From the NCBI RefSeq assembly GCF_000718025.1, contig NZ_JODS01000029.1, positions 62,001 through 126,000 of the forward strand: a stretch of 64,000 bases of DNA. The letters run 5' to 3'. Positions within the stretch are counted from its first letter, which is position 1. The number at the start of each line of letters is the position of its first letter. The notes below the pieces were generated by a model. It did no database searches. It saw only the letters and a list, made by a program, of their open reading frames with translations, and had not been told where the DNA came from. Source of the stretch: Kitasatospora purpeofusca (GTDB lineage: Bacteria > Actinomycetota > Actinomycetes > Streptomycetales > Streptomycetaceae). Below are positions 6,352 through 15,000 of the stretch, piece after piece. The translations under genes were made by a program, and so were the position numbers.

Positions 6352-9300
6352 ACCGGGCTGCCGGAGCGGTCCGCGGCGATGTCCTCGGGCAGCAGCAGGC
6401 TCAGCTCCGAGAGGTCGGCGACGTCCAGCCGGCTGAGCCGGCCCGCCTGGCGGGTGATCATGCCCTCCAGGGTCTGCCGCGCGAAGCGGCCGTTGCCGAA
6501 GGTGCGGTCGCGCGGGACTCCCGCGAACAGCTGCTCCAGCGCGGCCAGCGTGTGCGGCGCGCACTCGTACCCGGCCTTGACCGCGTGGTTGCGCACGATG
6601 GTGACCATCTCCGCGTCGGAGTAGTGGCCGAAGTCGATCTGGCGGGAGAAGCGGGAGGCGAGACCGGGGTTGGAGGAGAGGAAGTGCCGCATCTCGTCCT
6701 CGTAGCCGGCCACGATCACCACCACCTCGTCCCGGTGGTCCTCCATCAGCTTCATCAGGGTGTCCACGGCCTCCTGGCCGAAGTCCCCGCCGCCCCCGTG
6801 CCGGGGCGTCAGGGTGTACGCCTCGTCGACGAACAGCACACCGCCCCGGGCCCGGTCGAAGGCCTCCTTGGTGAGCTGGGCGGTGTGGCCGACGTAGCGG
6901 CCGACCAGGTCGGAGCGGGCGGTCTCGATCAGCTGGCCGCCGGGCAGCACGCCCAGCTCGGACAGCAGCCGCCCGTAGAGCCGGGCGACCGTGGTCTTGC
7001 CGGTACCGGGCGGACCGGCGAAGACCAGGTGGTGGCTGATGGTGGCGGTCGCCAGCCCGGCCTCCTCCCGGCGGCGGACCTGCCGGATCAGGTTCACCAG
7101 GTCCTCGACCTGCTCCTTGGCGGCGGGCAGGCCCACCAGGGCCTGGAGCTCGGCCAGCGGCTCGGTGCCGTCGCTCTCCTTCACCGGCGGTTCGAGTTCG
7201 ACGCCCACGTCCCCGGGGACGAGCAGGGCGAGGTCCTGGTCGCTGATCTCGGCCTGCTCCGCCAGCCGGGTCGCCTGCCGGTCGACCATCTCCTCGAAGA
7301 CCTTGCGGGCCGCGCGGCCGTTGCCGAAGTCCTCGCCGCGCGGCATCCACTCGAAGAGCAGCGTCAGCGCGTCGCCGGTGCCCGCGGCGAGCTCGTAGCC
7401 GTGACTCGTGGCGGCCCGCTCGACGATGGTGACCAGCTCGTCGACCTCGTAGTTGGCGAACTCGACGGTCCGGCTGAACCGGGAGGCGAGACCGGGGTTG
7501 GAGGCCAGGAACTCGGTGATCTCGGCGGAGTAGCCGGCCACGATCACCACCACGTCCTCGCGGTGGTCCTCCATCAGCTTGACCAGGGTGTCGATCGCCT
7601 CCCGTCCGAAGTCCGGGCCGGAGCCGCCGGAACCGGCCGACAGGGTGTACGCCTCGTCGATGAACAGCACGCCGCCGAGCGCCTGCTGGAACACCTCGGT
7701 GGTCTTGATCGCGGTGCCGCCGATGATCGAGGCGACCAGGTCGGCCCGGGCCACCTCGGTCAGGTGCCCGCTGCGCAGCACGCCCAGCTCCGCGAGGATG
7801 GCGCCGTAGAGCCGGGCGACCGTGGTCTTGCCGGTACCGGGCGGACCGGCGAAGACCAGGTGGCGGCTCATCGGCAGGGCCGGCATGCCGGCCAGTTCGC
7901 GGCGGCGGGCCAGCTTGTTGAGGTTGACCAGGGTGGCGACCTGCTCCTTGACACCGGCCAGGCCGACCAGCGACTCCAGCACCTCCAGCGGTCCCGGCGG
8001 CGCGGCCGGGGCGGGGGCGCGGCCGGCCTCCGGTCCCTGCTCGGGGGCGCCGTTCCCGGCGGCGGCCGGGCCGGAGGCGGCGGCGCCCTCGGCGCGCGGG
8101 CTGCCGACGGCGGCCGCGGCGGTGCCGTGGGCGTCCGGCAGGCCGTTCTCCTCGCTGGTCAGCTGCTCCACCGCGAGCCGCTCGCTGGCGGCCGTCTGCC
8201 GCAGGCCGGAGCCCCGGTTGCGGGACAGCTTGCAGCCGGTCAGCCGGACCGCCTCCACCGAGTCGAGCCGCACCCCGTCGCCGATGTTCTCCACCGCGTC
8301 GACCTGGGCCAGGGCGGCCCGACCGCCCGCGCCGATCCGCACACCGTGGCGGCGGTTGCCGTGGCTGCGGACCCGGGTGCAGGTCAGGTCGCCGCCGTCC
8401 TCGACCGACAGGCCGTCCTCGCCCGAGCCGCTCACCTCGCAGTCGCGCAGCGCGGCCCGGCCGACCTTGCCGACCACCACGCCGGAGCCCTTGGCGCCGC
8501 GCACCACCCCGGCGCCGACGAAGGTGTCCGCGCCGTCGGTGATCCGCAGTCCGGCCCGCCCGGCGTCGGTCACCTCGACGCCCTCCAGCCGGCCCCGGCC
8601 GTCCCGCAGCACCTCGACGCCGTCGGCGCCCGCGCCGGTGACGGTCAGGTGCCGCACCCGGGGGTTGGCGCCGCCGCCGATCGACAGGCCCGGGCCGGTG
8701 ACGTCCCGGATCTCCAGCCGGTCGATGTCGGCGGCGCTCTCCTCGGCCAGTTCGACACCGGCCCCGCCGCAGCCGCGCACCACCGTGCCCTTGAGCACCG
8801 GACCGGCGTGCTCGCCGACCCAGATGCCGGTGCCCTCGGCGTCGGCGACCTCGCAGTTCTCGAAGTGGCCGCGCGAACGGCCGGTGATGTGGATGCCGTG
8901 CCCGGCGGTGCGGGCGGTGGAGCAGCGGCGCAGCTCCGGGTCGGTGCCGGCGGCGAGCGCGATGCCGTGGCCGGTGGTGGCGCTGACCACACAGTCCTCC
9001 AGCACCACCCGGGCCGCGGAGCTGATGTACACGCCGATCGCGGTGTCCCGGACGGCGGTGCGCACCAGCCGGGTGGTGGAGCGCTCCTCCAGGGCGACGG
9101 CGGGCTTGTCGGTGACGGAGATCTCGCAGTCCTCGAAGGTGCCGCGGGCCTCGCCGTTGGCGCAGATGCCGTTGCCGCGGGCGTCGCGCAGCACGCAGTT
9201 GCGCAGCAGCGGGTTGGCCCGCTCGCCGACCACCACGGCGGAGGTGCCGAGGTGCTCGATGACGCAGTCCTCGATCACGCTGGTGCCGGTGGAGGTCTCG

Positions 9301-9722
9301 ACGATGCCGGCGCCGGCCGGGTTGGTGACCCGGCAGTCGCGCATCGCGAGCGAGCCCTGCTGGCGGGTCAGGACGGCCGTCCAGGAGGCGCCGACCACCT
9401 CGCAGTCCGACATCGCGGCCTGCCCCCGGGGCACGTCGACGGCGGGGAGTTCCTCGTCCTGGCCCTGCACGACCAGGCCGGTGAGCTGGACGGCCTCGGC
9501 CACCACCTGGACGACGCAGCCCCGCCGGGCGGTGATCCGGACGCTGCCGCGCGGCTCCTCGGCGGTGATGGTGACCATCTTGGTGATGACCAGGTTCTCC
9601 TCGTAGCGGCCCGGGCGGACGGAGATCACCGCTCCGCTGCGGGCCGCCGCGAGCGCGTCGCCGATCGTGCGGTACGGGCCGCCCCGCTGTTCCGGGCACA
9701 CCGTCAGCACATGGCGCGACAT
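6348..9722 (-). CDS. Beta-helix protein fused to two CbxX/EccA-type AAA+ ATPases
   Basis: 1124 aa. The ATG at 9722 is preferred to one eight codons upstream because AGGAGAGG precedes it. Residues ~1-490 are a right-handed parallel beta-helix with ~24-residue rungs (repeats such as LEDCVV, FENCEV, LRDCEV with G-hydrophobic-G turns). A Pro/Ala linker (~500-590) follows. Then come two closely related AAA+ modules: Walker A GPPGTGKTTVARLYG (K632 and K909), Walker B GGVLFIDEAYTL and GGVLFVDEAYTL, and arginine-finger regions ASRFSR. The AAA+ modules match the CbxX/CfqX class that includes EccA, the cytosolic ESX ATPase. Normal EccA has TPR repeats plus one ATPase; here a beta-helix replaces the TPRs and the ATPase is doubled. 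Coupled to the mycosin gene. Confidence 0.88.
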   Translation of the reverse strand: MSRHVLTVCPEQRGGPYRTIGDALAAARSGAVISVRPGRYEENLVITKMVTITAEEPRGSVRITARRGCVVQVVAEAVQLTGLVVQGQDEELPAVDVPRGQAAMSDCEVVGASWTAVLTRQQGSLAMRDCRVTNPAGAGIVETSTGTSVIEDCVIEHLGTSAVVVGERANPLLRNCVLRDARGNGICANGEARGTFEDCEISVTDKPAVALEERSTTRLVRTAVRDTAIGVYISSAARVVLEDCVVSATTGHGIALAAGTDPELRRCSTARTAGHGIHITGRSRGHFENCEVADAEGTGIWVGEHAGPVLKGTVVRGCGGAGVELAEESAADIDRLEIRDVTGPGLSIGGGANPRVRHLTVTGAGADGVEVLRDGRGRLEGVEVTDAGRAGLRITDGADTFVGAGVVRGAKGSGVVVGKVGRAALRDCEVSGSGEDGLSVEDGGDLTCTRVRSHGNRRHGVRIGAGGRAALAQVDAVENIGDGVRLDSVEAVRLTGCKLSRNRGSGLRQTAASERLAVEQLTSEENGLPDAHGTAAAAVGSPRAEGAAASGPAAAGNGAPEQGPEAGRAPAPAAPPGPLEVLESLVGLAGVKEQVATLVNLNKLARRRELAGMPALPMSRHLVFAGPPGTGKTTVARLYGAILAELGVLRSGHLTEVARADLVASIIGGTAIKTTEVFQQALGGVLFIDEAYTLSAGSGGSGPDFGREAIDTLVKLMEDHREDVVVIVAGYSAEITEFLASNPGLASRFSRTVEFANYEVDELVTIVERAATSHGYELAAGTGDALTLLFEWMPRGEDFGNGRAARKVFEEMVDRQATRLAEQAEISDQDLALLVPGDVGVELEPPVKESDGTEPLAELQALVGLPAAKEQVEDLVNLIRQVRRREEAGLATATISHHLVFAGPPGTGKTTVARLYGRLLSELGVLPGGQLIETARSDLVGRYVGHTAQLTKEAFDRARGGVLFVDEAYTLTPRHGGGGDFGQEAVDTLMKLMEDHRDEVVVIVAGYEDEMRHFLSSNPGLASRFSRQIDFGHYSDAEMVTIVRNHAVKAGYECAPHTLAALEQLFAGVPRDRTFGNGRFARQTLEGMITRQAGRLSRLDVADLSELSLLLPEDIAADRSGSPV

Positions 9723-9794
9723 GGCCGTCCTCTCCTGGGTCTTCATGGGTACGTCGTCGGGGTCGGACGGGGTCGGGCGGGTCGGGACGGTGCG

Positions 9795-9823
9795 GGGCCC
9801 GGGGCGGGCCGCGGGGCGGGCCC
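9795..9823 (-). terminator. Possible terminator after the golvesin-domain gene
   Basis: GGGCCCG (9795-9801) pairs with CGGGCCC (9817-9823), immediately past the stop on the minus strand. The stem is short, so partial read-through into the AAA+ gene is possible. Confidence 0.4.
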
Positions 9824-9825
9824 GG

Positions 9826-11388
9826 TCAGGAGGCCGTGCAGTCGGCCCTGACGGCGGAGGCCGCGATGTGCGCCTTGTCGGTGGCGGTGCCGGCCCAGTC
9901 GAGGCCGCGGGAGTGCAGCATCACCGAGATCTTGCCGCCGGAGACCGTGAACGCCTTGCTGGTCACCCAGCTCCCCCGGCTGCCGGTCTGGTTGACCGAG
10001 AAGTCGCCGATGACACCGGAGTTCGGGGTGGAGGAGTTCTGGACGGTGTAGTACGCGGGCTTGCCGCCGACCAGCTTGTAGTCGCTGTTGTTGGGCACGT
10101 AGACGGCGATCGTGCAACTGCCGCTCGTGACCGGCGCGGTGGAGAACGTCCAGACCACCGAGTTGTCGTTGTCGTCCTTGCTGTCCGAGCCGGACATCGG
10201 CATCGACACGTACTTGCCGTTGCAGCCCGAACCGGTGTACCCGCCGGTCGAGCTGCTGAGCCAGCCGGTGGAGCCCTGCTCCCAGTAGCCGTGCTGGGCG
10301 TAGGCGACCGAGGCGGTGCTGCAGTTGCCGCCGCCGATGGCGCTGTAGGTGGCCTTGGCGGCGGCGGGCGGCTGGACGGGGGGCTGGGAGGCGGGCGGCT
10401 GCTGCGGCGCCGGCTGCTGGGGTGCCGGCTGCTGCGGGGCGGGCTGCTGGGGCGCCGGCTGCTGCGGAGCGGGCTGGCCCGGCGCGGGCTGCTGCGGGGC
10501 GGGCTGACCCGGGGCCGGCTGCTGGGGCGCGGGCTGACCGGCGCCGGGCTGCTGCGCGGCGGGCTGGCCCGCGGCGGGCTGCGTCGTCTTGCTGTTGCTG
10601 CCACCGGTGCTACTGCCACCGGTGCCGCCGGTGCCGTTCTGGGTCCCGCTCTGCGGTGCCTTGCCCGCCGGGACGTTCGTGCCGGCGGGCTGGCCGCCCG
10701 GCACCGCCGGGGTGCCAGCGGTGCCACCGCCGAGGGCGAGCCCGGGAACGGTGCCCGAGCCGTCGACGGGCGGCGCTGTGAGCGCTCCGGGGTCGCCGGT
10801 GGCGGGAGGGTCGACGGGCGCCGGGAGCGGGAGTCCGGTCGTGGGCGGGTCGGTCGGCGCGGGCGGCTGGACGTCGTCGATCTCCGGTCCGTCGACCAGC
10901 TGGGGGTCCGCCCGGTTCACGCCCCGGTTGTCGCCGTGCTTGTCAGCGCCGTCGGTGATCAGGAACGGCAGGCCCATCAGCACCACTCCCGCCGTGGCGG
11001 CGGCGACCAGCGCGGGCCGCCGGAACCGGGGCCGACGGGACGTCTCGTCCGGCTCCTCGCCGTCCGCGCCCTCGGCCCCGACGGGGACCGGCGCCCCGGG
11101 CTCCTCGCCCGGGCCGAACCCGGCCGCGGCCGAGGGGACGACCGCGACCGGCGGCACCGCCGCGGCGGTCACCACCGGCGTGACCGGCCCGTACTGCGGC
11201 ACGGCGACCTGCTCGGTCGGCGCCTCCGCCGTCGCCGGGGCGGCCACCGCGGCAGCGGCGGCGGCTCCGGCCGCGGCGGCGGGTGCCGACGCCCCGGCCG
11301 GCTCCTCCTCCATCTCCCAGTCCATCGACGGCAGCTGGATCCCCGCCGCCCCGCCCCGAGCCCCGTTCCCGCCCGTACTCGTGCTCAC
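9826..11388 (-). CDS. Membrane-anchored surface protein with golvesin-like domain
   Basis: 520 aa from GTG at 11388, which has GGAGGGG five bases upstream; a longer ORF upstream lacks this. Layout: acidic, Ala-rich cytoplasmic N-terminus (1-~120), one transmembrane helix (~123-142, PALVAAATAGVVLMG), a Gly/Pro/Asn linker, and a PQQPAP/GQPAP repeat tract (~270-336) suitable for spanning the wall. The C-terminal ~170-residue beta-rich domain has four Cys (GGNCSTA, GSGCNGK, GSCTIAV, VRADC) and a pattern like golvesin C-terminal/carbohydrate-binding domains (AYYTV, DFSVNQ, W-x-T-x-x-F). It probably binds cell-surface glycan or a partner outside the membrane. Lies between the giant substrate gene and the AAA+ gene on the same strand. 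Confidence 0.75.
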   Translation of the reverse strand: MSTSTGGNGARGGAAGIQLPSMDWEMEEEPAGASAPAAAAGAAAAAAVAAPATAEAPTEQVAVPQYGPVTPVVTAAAVPPVAVVPSAAAGFGPGEEPGAPVPVGAEGADGEEPDETSRRPRFRRPALVAAATAGVVLMGLPFLITDGADKHGDNRGVNRADPQLVDGPEIDDVQPPAPTDPPTTGLPLPAPVDPPATGDPGALTAPPVDGSGTVPGLALGGGTAGTPAVPGGQPAGTNVPAGKAPQSGTQNGTGGTGGSSTGGSNSKTTQPAAGQPAAQQPGAGQPAPQQPAPGQPAPQQPAPGQPAPQQPAPQQPAPQQPAPQQPAPQQPPASQPPVQPPAAAKATYSAIGGGNCSTASVAYAQHGYWEQGSTGWLSSSTGGYTGSGCNGKYVSMPMSGSDSKDDNDNSVVWTFSTAPVTSGSCTIAVYVPNNSDYKLVGGKPAYYTVQNSSTPNSGVIGDFSVNQTGSRGSWVTSKAFTVSGGKISVMLHSRGLDWAGTATDKAHIAASAVRADCTAS

Positions 11389-11416
11389 CGCAGCCCCTCC
11401 GGCCTCGCATGCAGTC

Positions 11417-11445
11417 CCAGTCGACAGGACCACCCCGTCGACTGG
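11417..11445. promoter_or_regulatory. Inverted repeat between giant gene and golvesin gene
   Basis: Perfect 9-bp repeat CCAGTCGAC/GTCGACTGG (11417-11425, 11437-11445) with an 11-nt spacer. It sits 29 bp upstream of the golvesin gene start and ~50 bp past the end of the giant gene's tail frame. It could be an operator or a terminator. Confidence 0.4.
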
Positions 11446-11494
11446 ACTTCGGGTGCTCCTACTCCGTTCCTACGGCCGGACCCGGCCCGGCGGT

Positions 11495-12070
11495 TCACGG
11501 CTGCCCACCACCGCCGCCCAACAGCTGGGTCAGGGCGCTGAAGACGCTGTCCTCCAGGCTCTCCATGGGCTCCGGCTCCTCGATCCGAGGCGGCCCGTCG
11601 GCCGCGTTCGGCGGCAGCGGCGGGTTCGGGCCCGGCGGCTGGACCGGCGGCACCGGCTGCTGGACCGGCGGCGGGACGTGCACCCAGGAGTCCTCGGACA
11701 GCTCGCTCCCGGAGTCCGACAGGTCCGAGTCGACCGAGCGGTTGTCCGAATCGCTCCCCACCCTGGTGTTGGGATGCAGATAGAACTCCTCCGGACCCTC
11801 GTAGGGCCGAGCCGTCTGCCAGGTGTCGGTGGTCCCCTCACGCTCGTGCGCCGGCTCCGACAGGTCCGAGTCGACCGAGGCGTTGTCCGAATCGCTCCCC
11901 ACCCGGGTGTTGGGATGCAGATAGAACTCCTCCGCACCCTCGTAGGGCCGAGCCGTCTGCCAGGTGTCGGTGGTCCCCTCACGCTCGTGCGCCGGCTCCG
12001 ACAGGTCCGAGTCGCCGGGGAAGGTTGCGCAACGCCGATGCCCCGAAGCCGGGCATCCACTCGTCGGCAA
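11495..12070 (-). CDS. C-terminal tail of the giant protein in the +1 frame
   Basis: An open frame of 191 codons whose first ~18 lie inside the giant gene. It lacks a ribosome site at its ATG, so it is unlikely to be a separate gene. Removing one C from the CCCC run at 12017-12020 joins giant-protein residue Pro8869 to GDSDLSEPAHEREG and 173 further residues, ending FSALTQLLGGGGGQP at 11495. Composition matches the giant's own acidic Ser/Asp/Pro stretches (SDSD, VDSDLS), with high GC at third positions. It contains two full copies of a 47-residue repeat. A sequencing/assembly error, a natural frameshift mutation, or programmed frameshifting could explain the break. Confidence 0.6.
   Translation of the reverse strand: MPTSGCPASGHRRCATFPGDSDLSEPAHEREGTTDTWQTARPYEGAEEFYLHPNTRVGSDSDNASVDSDLSEPAHEREGTTDTWQTARPYEGPEEFYLHPNTRVGSDSDNRSVDSDLSDSGSELSEDSWVHVPPPVQQPVPPVQPPGPNPPLPPNAADGPPRIEEPEPMESLEDSVFSALTQLLGGGGGQP
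11729..12010 (-). repeat. Two tandem 141-bp coding repeats
   Basis: Two 47-codon units (12010-11870 and 11869-11729) encoding SDLSEPAHEREG...HPNTRVGSDSDN-x-SVD, nearly identical in DNA. A truncated third copy begins SDLSD. The repeats are in frame in the tail ORF, not in the giant's terminal frame. Confidence 0.85.
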
Positions 12071-15000
12071 CCGGTCCCAGGTCCGGCGTGTCGTCGTTCG
12101 AACTGTTCAGCGACGACGTGTCGGACTCCGACTCCGAGGTCAGGTGCTCGTCCTCCGAGGTGTGCGGCAGTTCCTCCGCCGACGCGCGACGCGGCGGGGG
12201 CGGGGGCGGAGTCTGCAGCAACGGAACCTGCCCGGACGGGACCTGGACGACCGGCGGAATCTGCTCCACCTGTGCCTGCTCCTGCTGTGCCTGCTGCTCG
12301 TGCTGTACCTGTACCTGCTCCTGCTGCACCTGCTGCTCGTGCTGTACCTGTACCTGCTGTACCTGCTCCTGCTGTACCTGTACCTGTACCTGTACCTGTA
12401 CCTGCTCCACCTGCTGCACCTGCTCGTGCTGCACCTGCTCCCCCGCGTCCCGCGACGGCGGGCCGACCCGGAAGCTCCGGACGCCGCCCACGGGCCCGGG
12501 CCCGCCCTCGGGCTCCGAGCCGTCCGGCGCCGGACGCCGGACCTGGGCGGTGGTGGTCACGATGACCACGTCCACCTCGCGCGGCGTCGTCCGGAGCACC
12601 CCGCGCAGCCGCCGCTCCAAGCGGTCGGCCTCCCTGGTGGCCCGGTCGGCCGGGACGTCCAGGGTGACCTCCACCCGCTGCGGCGCGTCGCCCTCGGCAC
12701 CGAGGACCCGCTGCCGGACCTCCTCCAGCAGCCTGTTCATCTCGCCGGTACTGCGGGCGTCGGCCGCCAGCCGGATCGTCGGATCCGGGCCGGCCGACGG
12801 CTCTCGCAGGCTCAGGTCCCCGGGCTGGTGCGTGCCTTCGGTGTTCCAGCGGGCGTTGAGGTCCGCCGCCGACAGGTCGGGGTCCTCGCCGGACTGCTCG
12901 GTCAGGTCCTGGAGCCGGCGCCGTTCCTCCGCCGTCACCGTCCCGCCGTCCCGCACCCGGCGGAGGTGCTCGAAGGCCCCGCCGTTCGACTCGTCCCCGG
13001 CGAGGACGAGCATCCGGTCCAGGCCCCGCAGCCACCGCACGGCCCGGTCGCCCTCGGTGGTGAGGGACCCGGCGAGCAGTTCCCGGGCGACGTGGCCGAC
13101 GCCCAGGATCCGGGCGCGGTCGGCGGGGGCGTCCGGGTCGAGCCTCAGCGCGTCCGCGACCGACCGCACCGCCGTGGTCGGCGCGCCGTGCAGCAGGAGC
13201 TCACCGTCGGGCGTGCCCTCGTCGAACCGCAGGTAGCCGCCGGACGGGACGTCGGTGCTGCCCTTGACGTTGTCGACGGGGATGTCGATCTCGATCGCCA
13301 TGAGCTCCTTGCGCGGGAGCACCTCCCCGTCCTTGTGGTAGAGCACCTCCACCTCGGCGAAGCCCCGGTACCGCGCGGTGTCGGTCTTGATCTTGGCGTT
13401 GTTCACGACCTGGCCGCCCTCGCCGGTCGCGAGGTCGGTCCGGTACTGGTAGGCGCCGTCGGCGTAGGCGCCGCCGCGCCCGCCGACGTACTCGTTGATC
13501 TCTCCCTTGGCACCGCCGGTGACGCGCAGCGCCGCCTGGACCGTGCGCTGGGAGTTGGCCCCGTCGGTGACCGAGGTCGTGTTGGTCGGGTTGGACTCCG
13601 ACTCCGCGTCGGTCCGGACGAACTCCAGCTGCTTGACCTTCACCCGCACCTCCACCCGCACGTCGCCGGCCAGATCGGGCGGGCCGATCCGCAGGGTGGA
13701 GTTCCCGGGGCCGTGGGTGACCGTCGGTTCCCCCTGCACGGGGGCCCGGCCCTCGTTCTCGCCCGAAGCGTGCGGGGTGGGCGGGGTGGGCGGAGTGTGC
13801 GGGGTGAGCGGGGTGCTGAGGCGGCTCGCCAGCGCCACCGGGTCGATCATCCGGTCCACCATGCCCCGGATCCGGTCCCAGGCGTCCGCGCCCAGGAACT
13901 CCTTCGCCCCGGCCGTCAGTTGCTGCCGCGCGTCCGGCCCCATGTCGGCCGTCCGCACCACGTCCGTGTCGACCAGCCCGTGCGTCCACACCCGGTCCGG
14001 CGGGATCCGGACCACATTGTCCGCCGCCGTGTGGTCGGTGAGTCCGCGCAGTTCGGCCCCGCGCGGCGCGGTCGCGGAGTCGAAGACGTTGCCCGGGTTG
14101 GCCTGGGCGCCGACCGGCGCCTGCGCCCTCGTCTCGGCGATGTCGACGACCACCTCCATGCCGAGCGGCCGCCGGAAGTACGCGTGCTTGGTGGCCATCA
14201 CGAACGGGGGCGTCGTGCCGACCGGTTCCTTCCACTCGACCCTGAAGTGCAGGTCCGCCTCACCGGAGAAGATGCTCGCGTTCTTGGGCTTCACCTTGGT
14301 GGTGTTGCCGGAGCCCGCGCGGTTGGACCAGGTCTCCTGGGTGTCGTGGCCGGTGGACGCGGTCAGCGCCCCGCCCGCGTACCAGGCACCGCCGTTGACG
14401 CCCAGCGTGGTGCGCAGCTGGTGGCCGGAGCCCGCCCCGCCGCCGGTCGCTCCGTCGGCCGCCGAGTGGGTTTGCTCGGTCTGCGTACCGGTGTTGAACT
14501 CGGTGGTCGTGGTGCTGCCGGTGTGGGCCAGCCGGCGGACGGACGCGCCGATCCGGACGGTCACGCCGCCGTCGGAGACCACGAGCTCCCGGCCCGACAT
14601 CATGGCCTTGAGCTGGTCGTGCAGGGTGTTCGGGGTGAGGGTGTCGTAGAGCTTCTGCCGGAGGCCGGACCGGCCCACGCCGTCCAGCCACTTGGTGATG
14701 TTCCGCCCGCCGAACTCCCCCGGGTCGCCCGCCGAGCGCAGCAGGGCCTCGGCGAAGTCGCGGGTCCTGGCGCCGGTGTTCCCGTTGCCGCCGTTCGTCC
14801 CGGCGCTGTTCGCGACGGCGCTGTTGGCGACGATGGTGTTCGTGCTGGTGTTGTTCGTCCCCAGGCTGTCCGCGCCGAGGCTGTTCCCGCCGGCGCTGTT
14901 CTCGTTGACGTGCCCCGCGCCGGAGTTCCGGTCGGAGGGCACCGGTCCGGTGCTCCCGCGGGACGACGCCGGGCCGTTGTTCACCGCCTCCGGCACGAAC

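Noticed and set aside
4840..9699. A 1619-codon frame reading through the AAA+ gene into the mycosin
   Set aside because: Only the part from GTG 6351 encodes mycosin. The upstream part is an Arg/Gly-rich shadow of the AAA+ gene in another frame.
11486..11496. GGTTCACGG at the end of the giant tail as a regulatory heptamer
   Set aside because: It overlaps the tail's TGA stop codon and has no repeat partner, so coding constraint is enough to explain it.
12261..12440. CRISPR-like short tandem repeats
   Set aside because: Units of 6-12 bp are contiguous and in frame (Gln/Val codons), with no spacers and no cas genes.
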